Below are positions 62,978-64,000 of a DNA stretch of 64,000 nucleotides, piece by piece. This stretch comes from Thauera aromatica K172 (GTDB lineage: Bacteria > Pseudomonadota > Gammaproteobacteria > Burkholderiales > Rhodocyclaceae), in contig NZ_CP028339.1 in NCBI RefSeq assembly GCF_003030465.1, positions 1,984,001 to 2,048,000 on the forward strand. Direction: 5' to 3'. A model generated the notes under the pieces. That model was not told the DNA's origin. It made no database searches and saw only the letters and a list, made by a program, of their open reading frames with translations. A program made the translations under genes and the position numbers. Every line of letters begins with the position of its first letter. Within the stretch, counting starts at the first letter, position 1.

Positions 62978-64000
62978 AGATCGAAATCGACGGCAAGCAG
63001 GTCCAGGTCAATGACGGCAGCACTGTGATGGATGCAGCCGTGGTGGCCGGGGCCTACATCCCGCACTTCTGCTATCACAAGAAGCTGTCCATCGCCGCCA
63101 GCTGCCGGATGTGCCTGGTCCAGGTCGAGAAAGCGCCCAAGCCGCTGCCCGCCTGTGCCACGCCGGTGACCAACGGCATGAAGGTATGGACCCACTCCGA
63201 GCAGGCGGTGAAGGCGCAGAAAGGGGTGATGGAGTTCCTCCTCATCAACCACCCGCTCGACTGCCCGATCTGCGACCAGGGCGGCGAATGCCAGCTCCAG
63301 GATCTGGCCGTCGGCTACGGTTCTTCCGCTTCGCGCTACCAGGAAGAAAAGCGCGTCGTGTTCAACAAGAACCTCGGCGCCCTCGTCTCCACCGACATGA
63401 CGCGCTGCATCAACTGCACGCGCTGCGTCCGCTTCACCACCGAAATCGCCGGCGAGATGGAAATGGGCCAGGCCTTCCGCGGTGAGCATGCGGAGATCAT
63501 GCCCTTCATCGAGCGCACGATCGACACCGAACTGTCGGGCAACATCATCGACCTCTGCCCGGTCGGCGCCCTGACCTCGAAGCCGTTCCGCTTCGCCGCA
63601 CGCACCTGGGAGCTGTCGCGGCGCAAGTCGGTGAGCCCGCACGATTCGCTCGGCGCGAACCTGATCGTCCAGACCAAGCACGACGTGGTCAAACGCGTGC
63701 TGCCGCTTGAAAACGAAGAACTCAACGAATGCTGGCTGTCGGACAAGGACCGCTTCTCCTATGAAGCGCTCGCCAGCGAGCAGCGCCTGACCACGCCGAT
63801 GATCAAGCAGGGCGGGCAGTGGAAGGCGGTCGACTGGCAGGCTGCGCTCGAATTCGCCGCCACCGGGCTGCGCGGGATCGCCAAGGATCATGGCGCGGCC
63901 GCCCTCGGTGCGCTCGCCTCGCCGCATTCGACGGTCGAAGAGCTCTACCTGCTGCAGAAGCTGATGCGCGGACTGGGCTCGGACAACGTCGATTTCCGCC
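62971..64000 (+). CDS. nuoG: NADH-quinone oxidoreductase subunit G (3' end outside window)
   Basis: The first 343 residues of the 75-kDa subunit; the frame is still open at the window end. An N-terminal [2Fe-2S] domain ([20 protein letters not shown]), the His-Cys region ([15 protein letters not shown]) and a [4Fe-4S] motif ([13 protein letters not shown], with [15 protein letters not shown]) are in order; a molybdopterin-like domain begins after about residue 220. The ATG overlaps the nuoF stop by 7 bp. Confidence 0.96.

Overview
The window is high-GC DNA from a betaproteobacterium, most likely Rhodocyclales of the Thauera/Azoarcus/Aromatoleum type. The evidence is the gene content and order: secG, tRNA-Leu(GAG), then nuoABCDEFG; hrcA-hemH; carAB-greA; rlmE-ftsH-folP-glmM-pst; and a CoA-thioester catabolic cluster of the kind used for aromatic acids. 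No rRNA, CRISPR array or prophage is present.

Region by region. (1) 1-4084 is accessory: the end of a CusA/CzcA-type metal efflux pump, a His-rich periplasmic protein, a small lipoprotein, an ankyrin protein and a KfrA-like coiled-coil DNA-binding protein. The last two are less GC-rich than their surroundings. (2) 4344-7295 is lutABC (lactate oxidation), closed by an IS1182-type insertion sequence (7295-8808) whose end touches the lutC stop codon. (3) 8857-21752 is a CoA-dependent catabolic module. On the minus strand it encodes a BadH-like SDR, a divergent crotonase, a second SDR, an acyl-CoA dehydrogenase, a benzoate-CoA-ligase-type synthetase, a canonical enoyl-CoA hydratase, an orphan TRAP binding protein, a 4-HBT-type thioesterase and a Pat-like ACS/GNAT protein. 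On the plus strand are a third crotonase and a TetR regulator. Two near-identical palindromic sites in the divergent promoter region are probable operators. No ring-reducing or ring-oxygenating enzyme is encoded here, so that step must lie elsewhere.

(4) 21787-35919 is mostly core: ubiG, an OmpA-family gene, an SAH/MTA-deaminase-like gene, a Ser/Thr kinase fused to a cyclic-nucleotide-binding domain, hemH, hrcA, nadK, recN, fur, bamE, dapB and a hybrid histidine kinase with one degenerate receiver. (5) 35973-46800 holds carAB behind a leader with a terminator-like hairpin, then greA, yhbY, rlmE, ftsH, folP and glmM. (6) 46831-50738 is pstSCAB behind a three-repeat Pho box. (7) 50801-56772 is a metal/arsenic block: a CDF exporter, a DUF2789 protein and arsR-arsC-arsD-arsA-acr3. 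(8) 56910-64000 is tpiA, secG, tRNA-Leu and the start of the complex I operon, with nuoG cut by the window end.

The parts fit a metabolically versatile, probably denitrifying soil or sediment bacterium. Aromatic or alicyclic acids would be activated to CoA thioesters and beta-oxidised, electrons from these steps and from lactate would reach the respiratory chain, and the cell defends itself against arsenic and divalent metals. The most interesting parts are the catabolic module with its paired operators and its crotonase lacking both catalytic glutamates, the kinase-cNMP fusion, and the carA leader.
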